Below are positions 22,768 to 34,795 of a stretch of 64,000 nt of DNA, one piece after another. The stretch comes from Gonapodya sp. JEL0774 (lineage: Eukaryota; Monoblepharomycota; Monoblepharidomycetes; Monoblepharidales; Gonapodyaceae), in contig JADIIX010000063.1 of the NCBI GenBank assembly GCA_027604505.1, positions 67,508 through 131,507 of the forward strand. Direction: 5' to 3'. A model generated the notes under the pieces. That model saw nothing but the letters and a program-made list of their open reading frames with translations. It ran no database searches and had not been told where the DNA came from. Both the position numbers and the translations under genes were made by a program. Each line of letters starts with the position of its first letter. The stretch's first letter is position 1.

Positions 22768-25004
22768 ATGGCGCAAAATACGAGCGACACGAAAGACGTT
22801 TTATCTTTTCTGGACAGCCTGGACACGTTGACGGGGAGCTCGCCTGGTGCGGGGACAGCGGGCAACGCTGGGATCGTTGGTGCAGCGAGAACAGCGGCGA
22901 GTTCAACAAATGCTGGAGGTGAGACGACCAATACATGCGTCTATTGAATGGCGTCAAGAGCCAGGAAGTGTCCAGATCTGGCGTTTCTTTTTCAATGAAG
23001 TCGTGTCGAAGAATCAACTTACCAACCACTCAACTCCAAAACATTCGCAGACACCGCCGATGTTCTCTCTTTTCTCGATGAGATTTCATCCATAGCTGCC
23101 GGGGCATCATCTTCGCCCCCAGGTGCTTCAGCGCCCTCAGTCGCTGCACCCCAAGTAACGCAGGCCCGGGTCAGCCCATCGGCGACCCCGCCCCGACCCT
23201 CTCAAGGCCAACTCGGGTCGCCTTCTCCTGCGGCGGACACGCGTGATCCTCTGCCCAACGTGACGCCTGCTCCGTCAAAGGGTCACGCCCACCGACCTTC
23301 GGCAACAGCCATTCCCACAATCCCTGTGGAACCGATCCGCCAAGACGATGCTGTCACCACCGCTGCAGACATCCCTCCCCCGCCTAAGGCTGGCTTTGTA
23401 CCCACCCAACACCAACCTGCTGCTGCTCGTGACCACCCACACCACTCAAAGCGTGTTATCCTCACAGCTCCCGAGGTTCTTTCCCCGACGCTCGACAAAC
23501 CAGCAATGCAGTTCCCGGTTCCAGGCCCTCCACCTCGTCAACCTGTCTTGAAGCTCCCAGAGGCAAAGCCGGAACTCACCACCATCACCGCCTCGACACC
23601 GGACCTCTCCCAAGCCTCGTCGACGGATGCCCAATCATCCCAACAATCAGAATCTTCCACCTTGGCGTCGCTCACCTCGTTTACACCTCCTTCTTGGTCT
23701 TCTTGGTCCACAACGGTTTTGACCACGGGCGCCAAATGGGTCGCCACAGCCAGAACCCAAGCTGAACGAGCCGCCAAGGAGATTGTCGAAAAAGTTCAGG
23801 AAGAAATCGCAGCAAACGACTCTGCGGCACGGGAAGTGGGAGCACAATCTTCTTCTGCTTCCTCACCATCGGAGAAATCTGGTGCCGGTACACATGTCAC
23901 CGGAACAAACCTACCCTCGCTCCTCCGCTCCGAGTGGCGCGAAGTCCAGCACTTTGGTGCCTCCATCCTCGACACCATACAAACTCGCCCTGCTCCTTTG
24001 TCGTCACCAAACGCCGCGGCTCCACCACCAATTCCCCCCACACCCACGCTGTACCTCTCCTTCCCTCCCACTGTATCGTCCAGTCTCGCACGACATTTAC
24101 CTGCCATGATCGATTACGTGTCTACGGAAATTTTGGGTAAGAGGGCTCGTGAGGCTCGCCGTGCTGCTACAGGGTCGGTCGCTGCCGCAGCAGCAGTTGG
24201 AACGGGAAAGACCATCGGTCTGTTGCTAGGGTTGACAACGGGAGCAGAGGATGAGGATGAAGAAGATGGAGAAGGCATCGAACAAGGAGATAAACCGAAA
24301 AAGGCAGAATCTGGAATTACAGAGTGGGTGCAGGATGTGCCTGTAGTAAATGTGGTAGGCCTGACGTTGGAGGATGGAGTGTGGGAAAGGAAGGAGATTG
24401 CGACAGGTTTGGATGAAGCGGTCAGTCTTTTGGAGGTAGGTATCTGTTTTTTATCTCCGCAGTGTCTCGCCGCACATTCTGTAACACTACCTGGTAGTCT
24501 GCCCTCCAAGTTATTCTTGGCCGCTACGCCCCCCTGCAACCACCCTCTTCCACGCCTCTCGTGTTGCCTGCTCACCAACCCACCCCAATGCCAAACCCCA
24601 GCAGTTTCCCCGCGGTCCCAGCGGACCCAAACACTCCTTCATTATCCCCAACTCGTACACATGAACTCTCATCCTTCCCCACGGTCTTCATTCTCCTCGT
24701 TCTTCCCTTCCACCTCGCAGTCTCTTCCGTCGCCGACTCTTCAATATCGTCCAAAGGGACGCCACACCTCGGCCACCTCGTCCTCCTCCATTCCGCGAAA
24801 GTTCCCACCCCGAACTCAGATGCCCCGGCCCCGGCATCGCGCGTAGAAACCCGTGCGGTGGCACAAACGGTACCTACTCAAGCTGTGGGAGGGTATGGTG
24901 GGGAGAGGGAGAAGGCATGGATCGAGGAAGCCGAGGTACGGAGTGTGGAGGGTGCGGTGGTTGGAGTGATAGAGGAGTGGATGGGGGCGTGCGGGGGTTG
25001 GTAG
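22768..25004 (+). CDS. MTC1: Maintenance of telomere capping protein 1 family
   Basis: Fungal family named from a yeast telomere-capping screen; the molecular role is unknown. Exons are 22768-22918, 23051-24435 and 24498-25004, all in phase, giving about 680 residues. Two short repeated helical motifs typical of the family open the protein: DVLSFLDSLDTLTG at residues 10-23 and DVLSFLDEISSIAA after the first intron. A long Pro/Ser/Thr-rich segment follows. The folded region contains WSSWSTTVLTTGAKWVATAR, WREVQHFGASILDTIQ, LYLSFPPTVSSSLARHLPAM and ALQVILGRYAPLQP. The C terminus has a hydrophobic strand (FPTVFILLVLPFHLAVS) and an amphipathic ending. Start chosen at the ATG giving the first FLDSLD motif at the N terminus, as in homologues. 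Confidence 0.85.
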
Positions 25005-25310
25005 TTGTGCAAACACCTTCTTTTGATGTATGTGAACGGAGGAGAAGAACACGATGAAGTCCCAGTGATTTGGAAGATTCTTTTTAAGAACATTGTGAAT
25101 AAGATTGTGCGCACAAGATAACTGTAATGAAGTCTATAATCTGTGATGACGTAAAAGGAACATGCTCCATATATTACCAGAGTTCTTACGCTTAACTAGT
25201 TCCCTCCCTGTATCCCATTCAAGCTCTCACAACCACAGGAAAGTGACCAAAGTGACCACGTAGAATGTCGTGCTCCCTCAGCAGCTTCCCAATAGACCTG
25301 CACCAGTAAT
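25005..25310. other. Convergent intergenic region MTC1 / membrane protein
   Basis: 306 bases between facing stop codons. No coding signal seen. Confidence 0.45.
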
Positions 25311-28025
25311 TCACCAGCGCTCATCGCCCACTGCAACAATATCGGCGCTCCTCCTCGAGGAACCGGATTGCGATTGCATAGTCATGGGGGTGGAATCACC
25401 AGGCCCAACACTTCTCTTCCGGCGGGGGGGAGCAACCGGAGCAAGGTCTAATGGACGTTCTGCTGCAGAGGCAGCAGTGGGGGTGGCCGTTCCTGAGCGA
25501 ATAGCCACTGGTGAGGGTGGGATGTCCCTGTGAGAAGTGTTAAAGGTTGTCGGGTTTGGCGCTCCCCCATCCCATCCATTCTGGGGCTGAGATTGGTACT
25601 CCGACAGCTGATTCTGAGACGGCCGTTTCACAATGATGTGCGAGAGCTGAACCGATGGGTAACTCGAAGGGGGTGCAGGTGAGGCAGCATCACGTGTCGG
25701 TGATGCACCGGGGATACCGTTCTGTGAGAATTGCGATGGAATCGCCTGAGGCGATGGGACGCGACCGGGGGATGGGGGACTGGGACGTCCAGAGGGAGTC
25801 CCTGCGATTGGAACCATGAGCACACCGGGGGCGGGCGAAGTTGGTGAGGATGGAGGGGAGCGACTCGAAGGTGATTTGGCTGTTGGAACCATAAGGGCGG
25901 ACTGAGGTGACAATTGAGGCGGTTCAGCAGTGGCGACAACCTGCTGTAGGGGAGAAAGTGGCCGGCCCGCTTGCTTTTGCGAGGATCCCGTATTGGATGG
26001 TAAGAGGGTCCTGGGAGCGGGTACTGCCATAGGAACCGTCATGAGCGAAGAAGGAGCAGGTGACGGGCCCGTTGATGGATAAGTGGCAGGTGGTGCTTGA
26101 GCAACTGGAACACCGCCGTAGTATTCCGGGGTAGGCGAAGGCGACATCTGCTGACCCTGCATGTACTGAGCCTGGTATTGTTGAGCTTGCTGCATGCTTT
26201 GATACTGCGGGCCCTGTTGCAAAGCCTGCATTTGCTGCTCCTCCTTGACGACAAACTTCCCTTTGGCTTTGTTGGTGGCCGTACCGGCACCCATCCACAG
26301 TATCTTCCGGCTGCCTGCGTCATCCATGTCAGAGTCACTTGTTGCTCCACCATCGTCCGTACTGAAGCCCATAGCCCTAAGATCCTGTGCGCTGCGGTTC
26401 CGGTACATACCCCCAGGCGCAGCCAACCCGTCAGAACCAGTCGCAACCCATGGACGTTGGCGACGACCCTGCGAACCGTCATTAGATACGTTATCTACGA
26501 ATTCGTTGGGGGGCATCATCCCAGGAAGATTAGGTGTACTGTTGGTGCGTCGATTGCTGTTTGGAGCATTAAGACCAGGACCCAATTTGCCACCACCTGC
26601 ACCTGCGGCACTCCCCGTCCTGCCCGAGCGCTCGCTCGCCCCGGCAAAGCTGGCTGCGCTACCGCTGCGAACACTCTCGCCATCCCCGCCAATCCAGCCA
26701 CCAGCGTCCTCGTCATCATAAACATCGTCATCTTCATCTTCAGGCTTCCTGAAGGTCTCGGCAAGGGAGCCCGCAATAAGAGATAATATCACTGCGGCCG
26801 CGATACCAGCAAAAATCAAGACAGCAATAATGTTGGTGGGAGTAGACGTGGTAGATGACGTTGAGCCGGTGGCAGCGCTGGTGCCGACGGAGTAGGTGGA
26901 GCGGGAGTTCACTGCATCAAATCCAAAAGCGTGTTGAGAAAGGCATTAACACACATACATGGGGTACGTACCTGTGCCATATCCTGTCCTAGCGACAGCT
27001 CTTGGCCATTTGTTTACCCTCAGAAGCGTCCCGGAGGTATTCGCGCTCGCAGAGACCACATTGACCCCAACCGTGGGGCATTGTGTCAAACCCCCAAGAG
27101 CAGTCGCAATGTTGCTGGCCCCCCCGGCCGCGGCACTTTGCTGAGACACACAAGCTCTCCTGAGAGGACCTCCGGCCGTCGCCTCACACGCAGTTGTATC
27201 GATATTAGAGTACGCTGTGAGCTGGCCTCCACCACAGGCGGAATCCGAGTAGTAATTGTACGTTCCGGCTCCATTTTGATTGCAAGTGAGGGTATAATAG
27301 TTCTGCGTCCCGTCCGAGCCCAGTGTGATCTGGTCTGATGGGCGGAGAGAGCACTCGGGGTTCTTAGGCAGGAAAACGAGGGAGAGAGGGGAGCCGCTGC
27401 ACCTGGAGCCGGATTGGTAGCTGACTTGGGTCTCATACAAACCTGATGTAGCCGGGGGTGAGGAAGATGAGGAACAAGGGTAAGTGTAGTGAGGAAGAAT
27501 GAGGATTCAGGTTAACACTTTGCAACCCGGTCGTACAGAAAGGTCCTCGCCACCTGCCCTCAATGCTCATTGGAGGCAGTATCTACGGTACTCACCAGTG
27601 AGGTCCGTCATCCACGGTGGCAGGCAGAAGTCCTCTGCGACTGTGCAGTAAGTCGTGACTGAGGAGACGTAGCTCGCTGCAGCGAGCGAAGTCGTCTGGC
27701 AAGTGCCGACGGCAAGAGTGCTGCAAGAGACTGTCAGAGAAGACGAGACTGTGTACGAGCGGACAATGACTTGACTGGGAGTGCCTGTCGAGAAATGAGA
27801 AGGACAGGGTCCACAACTGGTTCGAGAAAGCGGCCCAGATGAAACGCCCAGTGACAACAAAAAATACTCACCAGAGCATCCAGAAGTAGTGTAGAGCTCC
27901 TGTTGATAGACAAGGCTGGCTCCCAAAGCGTTGCTGGCCAACACAACCACAACAAGCATCGCTAGCGCGACGGTGGGGTAACCGCCTCGGTATCGCGACG
28001 TTGTCACTCTGTAAATGTGACTCAT
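25311..28025 (-). CDS. Unrecognised type I single-pass membrane protein with Cys-rich ectodomain
   Basis: Four exons (28025-27872, 27784-27596, 27442-26972, 26911-25311) join in phase to about 804 residues. Residues ~17-35 form a signal peptide (ALAMLVVVVLASNALGA). The ectodomain of ~280 residues has two Cys-bearing parts. The first contains YQQELYTTSGCSG and YCTVAEDFCLPPW. The second contains SRCSGSPLSL, CNQNGAGTYNYYSDSACGGG and CVSQQ. A Ser/Thr stalk leads to one clear membrane helix (IIAVLIFAGIAAAVILSLIA). The cytosolic tail of ~480 residues has an acidic patch, a Gln-rich run (MQALQQGPQYQSMQQAQQYQ) and many PPSSP-like motifs. This resembles a cell-surface sensor layout, but no named domain was recognised. 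An in-frame ATG at 28052 would add nine residues. Confidence 0.75.
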
Positions 28026-29477
28026 AGGTCCCGGAAACAACTGTCCGATCATTGAGCCGATGGTTTGAGTGTGGTGAAAATTGTGGTGAGGGTGCAATTC
28101 CAAATCAAGCGACATGGAGATTCCTGCTCGATAACCACGAGAGTATGACATGGCAGTCTGCCAGCATAAAATTTGACGCGGCACTCCGTACCTGATGATT
28201 TGCCCGTGGGCGTGCGTGAGTATTGGAGGTGCAATCGTCACAGGTTCGGAGAAAAGTAACGAGTTCTCCAAGTGGCTGCGGAATCCACAGGTCCACAGTG
28301 GCAATGCACAGAGCAGACTCTAAATCGGCGATGCCAGTTATGATGCTGACGGAGGAGGCCTTTGTTGCTGATGTCCCTTTCTTGTGAGTGGGCGCTGGCG
28401 CAAAATGCAACAAGAACCGACGCACCTTCAAGTACGCTCTCGAGAACGCCGAGGTCCAAATTCCAGCAGAAACGAGTGGGTCAGAATTGAACGAAGACCT
28501 TTGCTGGGCGATATTAGTGTGTGGGGCTGTGTCCAGGTAGAATATACAACAGTCCACCGACAATCAGAGCGGAACAGAATGCTGCTTTGCTTTCTCGCGT
28601 TGGCAGCGTCTCCACGAATCTCCGCGTGCGCCGACTTAGACTCGAAACTGGTGCCAAATCGGGTTTTGATTGGGATAGTTTTCCTGTGTCCTACTGCACA
28701 CCCACGCCACAATGACCGAGGAATGTCGGGTTGATCGAACAAAGGAAAGCACTACATATTCGCCTTTATTGCAATCAATTCGGACAGAAAAGACGAGTTA
28801 ATGATATATACTCATTGATCGTGCAAATATGTATAGTCTGCACAGTTGTTCCTGTCGAGTTGTTCGCCATTGTGACGGAGGATCGGCCCGGGTGAACCTG
28901 ACGGGAACTCGTCCCAGCTTTGTCACATGACTGGTTGCAATCATGTTCATTATATGAAGGTTAGTCCAGAAATTTTCTTCTCCGCAGTTGATCTTTGGGT
29001 TCTGCAAAGCTAGTTTAAACTCCGTGCCTTGGACGACAGCAAGTTGGGACCCACTGTATATCGCACAGATTTGAGTCAGGTCACTGAGAAGATAACCAAT
29101 ACTGATCTTACCCGGGCCCGGGTGAAAATGTTACCTACACTCAGCTCGGAATGCTGGAGATGTCAGATTTTGGAGTGCACTGCGCTCGGTATGAAAGAAT
29201 TATCAATTGTTGGATCTCATCACACACAAAATACATGAAGCTTCAGTCTCCGGTTTGACTTCGGGACAGTGGGTAAACGGTTGGCCCACACTGTCTTCCG
29301 TGTCAGCTTCTAGAACTTTGCCTATCCCTCACTTGAGCTGACCAAGACACTAGTATGTACGTGCACACACTTAGCCCACAGCTTCCATTAGTGGTTCATG
29401 CTCACACCGCCTTTCGTTTCTCCACGCTGCGCATTGGATGGTCGATATCACGCGGAGGAACTCTCGTTTGTTCGAAA
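28026..29477. other. Long intergenic region without recognised genes
   Basis: About 1.45 kb. Only short open frames on both strands, with no family motifs, consistent splice pattern or tRNA fold. The part near 28026-28200 should include the membrane protein's promoter. The part below 29477 should hold the rhodanese 3' UTR. Confidence 0.4.
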
Positions 29478-30411
29478 TCAACGCTTCTTGTGTTCCTCCA
29501 CAGGCAACCCCTCCTTTTTCCACTGGGAGAATCCTCCGTGCATGTGGGCGACGGGCTTCAGACCCATATCTTTTGCAGTCTTTGCCGAGAGAGCACTGCG
29601 GAGACCACCAGCGCAGTAGAAGATGATTTTCTTGCGGTCGTCTTCAAATTGCTTCTTGAAATAGGGGCTTGTGGGGTCGATCCAGAACTCTAGTTGTGGT
29701 TAGGCGAATCGAGAGAGGTGTCAAAACACGACTAAAGGAGAGACGTGTTTTCCCACCGAATCCGTAACTTCGAAAAACTAGAAGGCCCCTATGGCTAGTA
29801 CAGTCAATTTCTTTTTTAGTGGCAGTACTCTGTCCGTTTGATGGCTCATTCACCAATCCGCGCTGTGGAGTTCCCGTAACTCCGGAAACCGAACCCTCTC
29901 CATCCCAGAAAATAACCATAATTTTTGCATACCGTGTGCTACAAGCATCACTGATCCACTCACCGAGCATTCCTCTTGGGCAGTGAAAGGATCCGGGTAT
30001 CTTGCCTTCACGCTCTAGCTCACGAGGACTTTCCATGTGTCAAGAGAGCAACCGCAATTTGGAGAATTAACGTTACAAATGATTCCAAAACGAGAAAGAC
30101 ACGCAGCAAGAGCTCCCAATCGCTGCTCACTCTCTCAAATCGACGACCAACACATCTGGGTCACTCGAGAGATCCGCGACCTCCTTTGGTTCGAGAACTT
30201 CCACCGCTGCATTTGCCTCATTGACCAGCTGAGCATGCGTTTTGGTGATAGTTTGTTTCGCGCGAGAGAGTGTTGGGGCGAAAGTTTGGGAAGAAAGTTG
30301 AGGGACGGAGGACACGACTAGCGGGGGAAGGGGTAGAGCACGGGGAAGGAAGAGTGTGGATGTGGAAAGGGCGACGAATGTCGCTTTTACGATTGTCCCC
30401 GCGCGGCGCAT
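29478..30411 (-). CDS. Single-domain rhodanese-like sulfurtransferase
   Basis: Predicted thiosulfate/persulfide sulfurtransferase, probably mitochondrial. Exons are 30411-30131, 30028-29964 and 29689-29478, in phase, giving 185 residues. The active-site loop is FYCAGGLRSAL, matching CxxGxRS, with the catalytic Cys in an intact loop. Other family strands are DVLVVDLRDPRELEREGKIP, the PRGMLEFWIDPTSPYF segment and MGLKPVAHMHGGFSQWKKEG. The N-terminal ~50 residues are basic and hydroxylated (MRRAGTIVKATFVALSTSTL), as in a mitochondrial targeting peptide. The second intron (274 nt) is long for this window. The physiological sulfur donor cannot be read from the sequence. Confidence 0.88.
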
Positions 30412-30905
30412 AGCTATGTGCTGCTGTTGGCGTCCGTTTTGTTTGGTCCGCTAGTTGTCGGTGTAGTTGAGCAATTGCTTCCGACAAATGAGAAATGCGC
30501 AAAACAGTCAAGTGAAAACTTGTAAATTACTTGCTGCTCTGCAAGCGATCTGGGCAAAGGTTCCTCCGTAGTAGTAATGTTAGCGATGTAGCGAGCTCTA
30601 AATACAACGTAATTCTCTCTCCCTTTATAATGTGTACTCGCCCTCACAGCAAACGTAATTTAAGGAGAAGCATCGCCCGTCTCAACACCGCCATTCTTCG
30701 ACCCTCCACCCAGCCCCAAGCTGTGGACCGTGCACATCGAGTCGCTCCACTTTCATCCGCACTAGCTACCAACTTGTGGATTCCGCAAGCCAACTTTCAT
30801 GTAGAGGCATGCTTACTGATCACAGTGTCAGAAATGGCGATCATGCCCTACCCCTGAAGGGCCAGTTCCTCTCGTCCATCCCCTCCACGTTCAGGAGCAA
30901 AGCTT
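30412..30905. other. Intergenic region rhodanese / snapin-like
   Basis: 494 bases with no gene recognised. It contains the rhodanese promoter and the snapin-like gene's 3' UTR, as both genes are on the minus strand. Confidence 0.45.
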
Positions 30906-31584
30906 CAAACATTGTTCCTCTTGCTCAACGTTTCCACCACACTCTCTAGTCTGTCTTTAAGCCCCGCAAAAGTGGAGTTGAGCACCAACAGTCTCTTCTT
31001 CAGCAACTCCATCTTCCGAATCGCTCCTTCGATCGCTCGATCCCGGTCAGATTGAGAAGAGCCCGTCATGGTAGTGAAGAGTGACCCAGAAAGAGGGGTT
31101 GCCGGCGTTGTGGACGTGAAAAACAGATCCAGTTCTTTGATTGAGTTGGTGGGGGAGGTTCCGGTCGGTGTGCAATTGGAGGGGTGTGGGGTGGAAGCAG
31201 GTGGAGTTCACCATATATTCATGGGATTCAGTGGTCAGGGGTGGGGAGATTGATGGGTTGATTGGCCGGTGGAAAACATATATGGGGAAACGTTTCAACG
31301 GTTGAATACACAGTAGAGATGGACTTTTACCACCGAGCAAACATACCTGCCGACAATCTCTCCAGCTCATTCCACAATTCGATTTGACTATTCCGCGCCC
31401 CGATGACAGAGAGGTCAAACTCCTGCACAGAAGGGACGATTGCATCTCTGATCGCACTGGCGACAGCGTCGGCCGGAGGGTCGATCGATACACTGATGGG
31501 TGAGACGTTCGGATCGGGACCGGAGGAGGTGAACGCGGTGGGTTGGGACGTGGGGCCTGGGTTGTCTGGCATCGGCCCTCCCAT
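30906..31584 (-). CDS. Snapin-like BLOC-1 subunit
   Basis: Small coiled-coil protein resembling SNAPIN/Snn1, a subunit of BLOC-1, which acts in endosomal sorting. Two exons, 31584-31347 and 31134-30906, join G|GTATGT to AAAG| in phase, giving about 155 residues. The helical core is AIRDAIVPSVQEFDLSVIGA RNSQIELWNELERLSAELDL (two consecutive stretches), then a Ser/Thr-rich loop. The second helix is IRKMELLKKRLLVLNSTFAG followed by LKDRLESVVE. This matches the spacing in snapin, where RxSQxEL and the IDxLxxEL motif precede the long C-terminal coil. The intron's 3' part is nearly free of AG dinucleotides for ~200 bases, which supports the chosen acceptor. Assignment rests on pattern and length, so moderate confidence. 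Confidence 0.65.
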
Positions 31585-32018
31585 GTGCGCATGATGATGA
31601 ATGTACTGGTCAAATCATGCCCCAAAGCCCTAGGTTTGAATGAATTACGAGCTTCGTATGCAGGACATAAGCTACGAATTCTATTAAATGTATGACGACG
31701 ATTGACTTCAGTTTTGGGAGGGGAATCTCATTTCTGTTCCGGACAAGACTCTTTTCAATGTCCCAGGACCAGACACTGTCTTTTTCGTTTGTGAATTAAC
31801 GAAACCTAATGAGTTTTTTGAGTTGTCACGCGAAGTGGATCGTGAGCCCCGTCGTGGGATCACTCAGTGATGCGCAGCAGTTTGTTTGGTGGACACAGCC
31901 TTGCACTTGCCCCCAGAAGATTCATACACACAATTTGGAGTGCCCCGAACCCATTTCCTCGAACCACAAAACCTCTGCATTCGCGCGTTCCCGCACTCTC
32001 GAATCTCAAACCCCAGCC
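31585..32018. promoter_or_regulatory. Divergent promoter region snapin-like / Ro60-A
   Basis: 434 bases between divergent starts. The frame of Ro60-A stays open upstream of its chosen ATG back to about 31809, so a longer N terminus is possible. No Y-RNA-like or RNA polymerase III gene was recognised here. Confidence 0.45.
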
Positions 32019-34587
32019 ATGCGCGGGCGCAACGCAAAATCAGGACGGCGGGGGCCTGGAAGAGGAGGATCCCGTCACACACCAAAGGCGGCGACAGGCC
32101 AGATGGTTCCATTGCCTGGACGAGAGGACTCCATGGTAGCGAACAATGCGGGGGGGTTCATTTTCAAAGGTGAGAGATGGAACAGTCCCTCAGCACACCG
32201 AATGGTGGTACTTGTTTGATTTAGCTGGATTGATCGTTATTTGCTCGCGCGGAAGCTAACACGAACTTTTCTTATTCTTCATGTTATGTTTTCACATTTT
32301 ACGCTCAGTCGCGAATGCTCAACAGCTCCGACGGTTCCTCGTCCTGGGCGCAGCAGGTGGAACCTACTATGTCGGCGAGCGCGAACTGATCCTGGAAAAC
32401 GCTCTCCACATCAAAGGGATGATTCTAAGCGGTGAAGGTCGGGAGGTGGTGGAAACTGTGTTGGATTTCTCTGTGGTGTGTTTTCATTACATACTATTAT
32501 GACGTGTGCAAAGGAGCAACCCAACTGATCAATTTCTCTTTTTCACCACCCAGAATGCCCGCACACCCAAGCAAGACACTCTCACTTTCACTCTTGCCTT
32601 AGCTTATTCCTTTGGGGACAAGAACGTCCGATCCCTCGTCTTCCAACACCTCGCTGCAATCTGCCGTATTCCCACCACCCTTTTCTCTTTCCTTGAGTTT
32701 GTCAAGCATCTCGGAAACACGAATCACGCAAAGTCCGGACGCGGCCTGCGTACAGCCATTGGAAAATGGTACAATGGCGTGACGGAGGATGTTGGGGAAG
32801 CGGCCGTGAGACAGGCATTCACCTGCACCAAGTATAAGAACAGGAACGGATGGACGCACCAAGATGTGCTCAAAGTTTTTCACGTCAAGCCCAAATGCCA
32901 GGAAGCTGCTCTTCTGTTCAAATGTGAGTTTTCGAAAATTCATATGCTTCCACATGTCGTCATTTCACTCTATCCTTTGCATTATTCGCAGATCTCACGC
33001 AACCATGGAAGAAGGTGGCTCCAGAGTTTGCTGCGTATCTCTCCCAGCTCGATTCTTATGCCCCAGAAGCACAAGACGACAACACTTCGGCGGAAGACAC
33101 AGGTGCGGAGATAGAAGCGTCCGCGGACAAAAAGCTACCAGACACAACCGATCAGAAAGCAGACTCAATGGATGAAGACTTTGTGATGGTTGCGTGCCCA
33201 GCTCCTCTCCTCACCGAGACTCCCGAGCTTACAAAGACCACGAGCCAAGCAGACGCCACCCCTCCTGCAGGGACTGCGACTCCTGCTGAAAAAACTGTTC
33301 TCAAGGAAGAGGTGCCTTTGGTGATCGGCGTGCACGAGACCGCTGCTTCCGCAGAGAGCAAAACACTGGCGGTGACTACCGCACAACCAAGTGATGCCAC
33401 TCTATCCAGCGAGGAAGTACTTAGCGATGAGGCAAAAGAGAAAGCAGAGAAGAGACATGCAGCGAAGGAAGCTCGTGAACTCGTCCGACAACGCAAGCGT
33501 GCCAGAATCGAAGCGCACCCAGTCAAAGTAGCGAGCCAAGCTACCATGACGCGCCTGGCTCAGTTTCTGACGGACCTCGAAGGGATAACACCTATTTCAG
33601 AGTGCAACGAGGAAAATGAGGACAGAGTTGTGGCCACGATCAAGAAGTGGATGCTCGCGCGGGAGCAGGTCCCATCCCCTCTCTTGAACAGTAAGGCTGT
33701 GTGGGAGGCGTTGCTCGAGGAGATGCCGATGACAGCGATGATGAGAAACTTGGCTAAGATGACGTCTGTGGGCTTGATCGCTCCTCTCTCCGACGCGTCT
33801 GCGACTATCGCCAAGCGCCTCAAGAACGCCAACGCACTCAAGAGGGAAAAGATACATCCATTTAATGTCCTCTTGGCGCTCAGGACTTATCAAAGCGGGC
33901 GTGGGGTCAAAGGAAAGTTAGAGTGGGAACCTGATCAGATGGTCGTCGGTGAGCAGGCACTTTTCAATTGATCAGTTGTGAAGATGTTCTCACAAAAACT
34001 CTTTCATTTATGAAATTCAAGCTGCCCTTGAGGATGCGTACTATCTGTCATTCCAAGCCGTCGAACCGACAGGCAAGAGGTTTCTCCTTGCCCTGGATGT
34101 GTCCGGATCGATGAGCTTCCCGATGAATGACTCACCGATGTCTTGCCGTGAGGCGTCGGCTGCTCTGAGCATGGTCACCGCCCGCACCGAAGAGAACTGT
34201 CACTTTTTCGGATTTTGCGACCAATTTGTACCGCTGAACATCACGCGCAATGACACGTTGACGCAAGTGGAGACGAAGATATCAAACCTGCCGTTCGGTC
34301 GCACTGATTGCAGTCTTCCAATGGTTTACGCACTTCAGCAGAAAATATCTGTGGATGTGTTCGTTGTATACACTGATAACGAAACATACACTGGGCGTGT
34401 CCAACCGGTCACTGCATTGGCGAGTTACCGGAAGGAGATCAACTCTGAAGCAAAGTTGGTGGTGGTGGGCATGACAGCGACTCAGTTCACCATCGCGGAC
34501 CCAGAGGATCCTGGAATGATGGACATCGTTGGGTTCGACTCGGGCGCATTGCAGGCGATGGGAGAGTTTGTCAGTGGAAAGATGTGA
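32019..34587 (+). CDS. RO60: Ro60 (TROVE plus vWA domain) RNA-binding protein, copy A
   Basis: Homologue of the Ro60 autoantigen/Rsr, a ring-shaped protein that binds misfolded small RNAs and Y RNAs. Exons: 32019-32169, 32309-32475, 32554-32923, 32992-33948, 34022-34587; in phase, 736 residues. The TROVE HEAT-like ring is marked by LRRFLVLGAAGGTYYVGERE, NARTPKQDTLTFTLALAYSF, KSGRGLRTAIGKWYNGVTED, KYKNRNGWTHQDVLKVFHVK, and, after the linker, MMRNLAKMTSVGLIAPLSDA and HPFNVLLALRTYQSGRG. The vWA domain has a complete MIDAS: DVSGSMS (from residue 574), the Thr in GRTDCSLPMVYAL and the Asp in VVYTDNET. Exon 4 carries a ~130-residue acidic/Thr-rich insertion (TSAEDTGAEIEASADKK...) followed by a basic KRHAAKEARELVRQRKRAR stretch that could be nuclear-targeting. 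Copy B lies 6 kb away in opposite orientation. Confidence 0.95.
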
Positions 34588-34795
34588 AATCTGGACCAAA
34601 AGGAAGTTGGTTCATCATTGATTTTCGTGAGGGTTTAAATAGAAATTTGCATGCGCCTTTGTAAACCAATTTGTAATTCAAAGAAATATTTGATCACATT
34701 CCAATTGACATATTAGCACAGAACATCTATGCAGAGACAAGCATCATTGCAGTAAAGAGAAACGATGCATTCCAAACTTTGCCATCACAATTTAA

